Shown in pieces: positions 61,992 through 64,000 of a stretch of DNA of 64,000 bases. Both the position numbers and the translations under genes were made by a program. Where the stretch lies: NCBI RefSeq assembly GCF_945957345.1, contig NZ_CAMFKW010000006.1, positions 1 to 64,000 of the forward strand, in the 5' to 3' direction. The DNA is from an uncultured Allobosea sp. Lineage in GTDB: Bacteria > Pseudomonadota > Alphaproteobacteria > Rhizobiales > Beijerinckiaceae. Numbering within the stretch: the first letter of the stretch is position 1; each line of letters starts with the position of its first letter. Below the pieces are notes generated by a model. That model did no database searches and was not told where the DNA came from. It saw only the letters and a program-made list of their open reading frames with translations.

Positions 61992-63185
61992 TTAGCCGAT
62001 CGCACCGGAAGCGCGCAGGCGCTCGATCTGCTCTGGCAGTAGGCCGAGATGTTCCGCCAGAATCGCGTCGGTATGCTCCCCGACTGCGGGCGGCGGCGTC
62101 GGCTCCCGCTGTGGGCTCGCGGATAGGCGCAAGGGGCTGCGGACCGAGCGGAAGGTCCCGATCGTCGGCGCCGGCACGGAGAAGACGCTCTGGCGCAATT
62201 CCGCGATGTCGCTGGTCAAGGCCTGCCCGACGCTGCGGACATCGCCGGCTGGAACATCGGCGGCGTGCAGATCGGCCAGTGTTCCGGCAAGCTTCAGGCC
62301 GGCGAAATGCCGTTCGAGCAGGGGCAGCAGGGTTTCGCGATGCTCGGTGCGCTTGCGGTTGGTCGCATAGCGCGGGTCTTCCGCCAGCTCGGGCAGGCCG
62401 ATCACCCGGCAGAAGCGCCGGAACTGCTCGTTAGTGCCGACGGCGATAGCGATGCGGCCATCGCTGCAGGCGAAGATCTGGTAGGGCGCAATGCTGGGAT
62501 GGGCATTGCCGTAGCGGCCATGCTCCTTGCCGGTGTTGAGATAGCCCGAGGCGACATTCGCAAGGAGGAACAAGGCGCTGTCATTGAGCCCGATATCGAG
62601 CCATTGGCCCTCGCCGGTGCGCTCGCGCATGTAGAGTGCGGCAAGGACCGCCTGCACCGCGTTCATGCCGGTGACGAGGTCGATGAAGGCGACACCCAGG
62701 CGCATCGGCTCGCCGTCGCGCTCCCCGGTGATCGCCATGAAGCCGGATTCGGCCTGGATGATGAAGTCGTAGCCGGGGCGCTCCTCCTGTGCGTGGCCGC
62801 GGCCATAGCCGGAGATCGAGCAGACGATCAGGCGCGGATTGATCGCCTTGAGGTCGTCATAGGTCAGCTTGAACTTACGCAGCGAGGCCGGCCGGAAATT
62901 CTCGACGAGGATATCGGCCTGCTTGGCGAGCCCGACGATGATCTCGCGGCCCTCGGGCGTGCCGATATCGACGGCGAGGCTCTTCTTGTTGCGGTTGGCG
63001 CCGAGATAATAGGTCGAGATGCCCTCGACCGAGGGCGGCATCCAGCCGCGCGTGTCGTCGCCCGCGCCGGGCTGCTCGATCTTCCAGATCTCGGCGCCGA
63101 GATCGCCCAGCGTCATGGTCGCCCAGGGGCCGGCGAGGACGCGGGTGAGATCGAGGACCTTGATGCCTTCCAGTACCGCGCCCAT
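61992..63185 (-). CDS. CaiB/BaiF family (type III) CoA-transferase
   Basis: A 397-residue type III CoA-transferase: LEGIKVLDLTRVLAGPWATM, DLGAEIWKIEQPGAGDDTRG, YLGANRNKKSLAVDIGTPEG and the catalytic Asp in AFIDLVTGMNAVQAVLAALYMR in part. It moves CoA between an acyl-CoA and a carboxylate. It is divergent from the acyl-CoA dehydrogenase at 63298. Confidence 0.93.
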   Translation of the reverse strand: MGAVLEGIKVLDLTRVLAGPWATMTLGDLGAEIWKIEQPGAGDDTRGWMPPSVEGISTYYLGANRNKKSLAVDIGTPEGREIIVGLAKQADILVENFRPASLRKFKLTYDDLKAINPRLIVCSISGYGRGHAQEERPGYDFIIQAESGFMAITGERDGEPMRLGVAFIDLVTGMNAVQAVLAALYMRERTGEGQWLDIGLNDSALFLLANVASGYLNTGKEHGRYGNAHPSIAPYQIFACSDGRIAIAVGTNEQFRRFCRVIGLPELAEDPRYATNRKRTEHRETLLPLLERHFAGLKLAGTLADLHAADVPAGDVRSVGQALTSDIAELRQSVFSVPAPTIGTFRSVRSPLRLSASPQREPTPPPAVGEHTDAILAEHLGLLPEQIERLRASGAIG

Positions 63186-63211
63186 CGCCGCCCGCCTCGT
63201 GCTCTCGATAT

Positions 63212-63237
63212 TTACTTACCGGCTGGAAGGTATTTAA
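63212..63237. promoter_or_regulatory. Candidate TetR operator between caiB-like and acyl-CoA dehydrogenase genes
   Basis: TTACTTACC at 63212-63220 and GGTATTTAA at 63229-63237 form an inverted repeat with two mismatches and an 8-base spacer. The region is AT-rich and lies in the divergent gap. It is the likely site for the TetR protein encoded at 61362. Confidence 0.45.
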
Positions 63238-63297
63238 ATGTACTTCCTTGTCAAGGAAGCCCGAGGCGCCGGGCGCGGGCAAGCAAGGGAGAGGACG

Positions 63298-64000
63298 ATG
63301 GCCTTGGACAGCGAGACGATGCAGGGGCTGCTGGAGAGCGTGACGCGCTTCGTGCGCGAACGCCTGCGGCCGCTGGAACATCAGGTCGCGCAGGAGGATC
63401 GTATCCCGCCCGAGATCCGCCGGGAGATCGCGGATATGGGGCTGTTCGGCCTGTCGATCCCGGAGGAATATGGCGGGCTCGGCCTGACGATGGAGGAGGA
63501 GGTTCGGGTCGCCTTCGAGCTCGGCAAGACCTCGCCGGCTTTCCGCTCGCTGATCGGCACCAATAACGGCATCGGCTCGCAGGGGCTTATCATGGACGGC
63601 ACGCAGGAGCAGAAGCGGCGCTACCTGCCGCGCCTGGCCTCGGGCGAGCTGATCAGCTCCTTCGCGCTGACGGAGCCGGAAGCGGGCTCGGATGCGGCCT
63701 CACTGAAGACCTCGGCGCGGAAGGTCCAGGGCGGCTATGTCCTCAATGGCACCAAGCGCTTCATCACCAATGCCCCGCATGCCGGGCTGTTTACGGTGTT
63801 CGCCCGCACCGACCCATCTCAGCCCGGCGCGAAGGGCGTTTCGGCTTTCCTCGTCGAGGCCGGAACGCCGGGCCTTTCGCTCGGGCCAACCGACAGGAAG
63901 ATGGGCCAGAGTGGCTCGCATACCTCTGACGTGATCTTCGCGGATTGCCGCGTTCCCGCCGACGCGCTGCTCGGCGGGCGCGAGGGGCAGGGTTTCCGCA
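63298..64000 (+). CDS. Acyl-CoA dehydrogenase, 3' end beyond the window
   Basis: The first 234 residues of an acyl-CoA dehydrogenase, beginning at ATG 63298 with AAGGGAGAGGA upstream. FALTEPEAGSDAASLKT, NGTKRFITNAPHAGLFTVFA and KMGQSGSHTSDVIFADC are typical of the family. The catalytic Glu region would lie past the window. It is divergent from the CaiB-TetR pair and probably works with the CoA-transferase. Confidence 0.92.
   Translation, partial: MALDSETMQGLLESVTRFVRERLRPLEHQVAQEDRIPPEIRREIADMGLFGLSIPEEYGGLGLTMEEEVRVAFELGKTSPAFRSLIGTNNGIGSQGLIMDGTQEQKRRYLPRLASGELISSFALTEPEAGSDAASLKTSARKVQGGYVLNGTKRFITNAPHAGLFTVFARTDPSQPGAKGVSAFLVEAGTPGLSLGPTDRKMGQSGSHTSDVIFADCRVPADALLGGREGQGFR

Noticed and set aside
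1-64000. CRISPR arrays, rRNA or tRNA genes, insertion sequences, nosZ cluster
   Set aside because: No regularly spaced repeats, tRNA-like cloverleaf with CCA-type end, transposase frame or nos gene was recognised on either strand.

Overview
The window is dense, GC-rich chromosomal DNA from a facultatively denitrifying alphaproteobacterium. Gene content and protein similarity fit the Hyphomicrobiales, and a Bosea-like genus is the best guess. No rRNA, tRNA, phage, transposase or CRISPR array was seen.

(1) About 1-23,000 is an anaerobic-respiration island. It starts with ubiT, ubiU and ubiV (O2-independent ubiquinone synthesis), then a small hypothetical gene, pseudoazurin, NnrS and an Rrf2 regulator. 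Next come a Crp/Fnr regulator, the nirK-nirV-norE-norF operon, an operon of DUF2249/DUF59 proteins with a many-spanning membrane protein, norCBQD plus a 51-residue membrane protein, a second Crp/Fnr regulator, and napEFDABC. Eight TTG-N8-CAA sites of the Fnr/NnrR type lie in front of these units, so the island reads as one regulon. The genes seen reduce nitrate to nitrous oxide; no nosZ cluster is in the window.

(2) 23,031-28,751 (minus strand) is a five-gene operon: an AfuABC/FbpABC-type importer followed by a beta-CASP metallo-beta-lactamase-fold protein and SurE. (3) 28,884-34,676 holds a thiamine-diphosphate E1alpha/E1beta/E2 complex led by a DXR-like (DRL) oxidoreductase with a SAF domain, divergent from a SorC-type regulator; a branched-sugar or ketol pathway is inferred. 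(4) 35,694-41,992 is a dipeptide/oligopeptide-type ABC operon ending in a creatinase-like M24 hydrolase.

(5) 42,673-47,816 is a compact five-gene cassette: HAD-UbiA fusion, GtrA, DprE1-like FAD oxidase, DprE2-like SDR and a GT87-type glycosyltransferase. It has the parts of the mycobacterial decaprenylphosphoryl-D-arabinose pathway and is the most notable content of the window. (6) 47,998-57,934 combines a polar amino-acid ABC importer with an SDR, an enoyl-CoA hydratase, a CoA-transferase and a LacI regulator on one strand, divergent from a DUF993 protein and an acyl-CoA dehydrogenase; perfect LacI-type operators lie between. (7) 58,056-64,000 has a small secreted protein, a phosphoesterase, a PaiB/MocR divergent pair, a TetR-CaiB pair and the start of an acyl-CoA dehydrogenase cut by the window edge.

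All functions are read from sequence motifs, gene order and remembered family knowledge. No database search was run.
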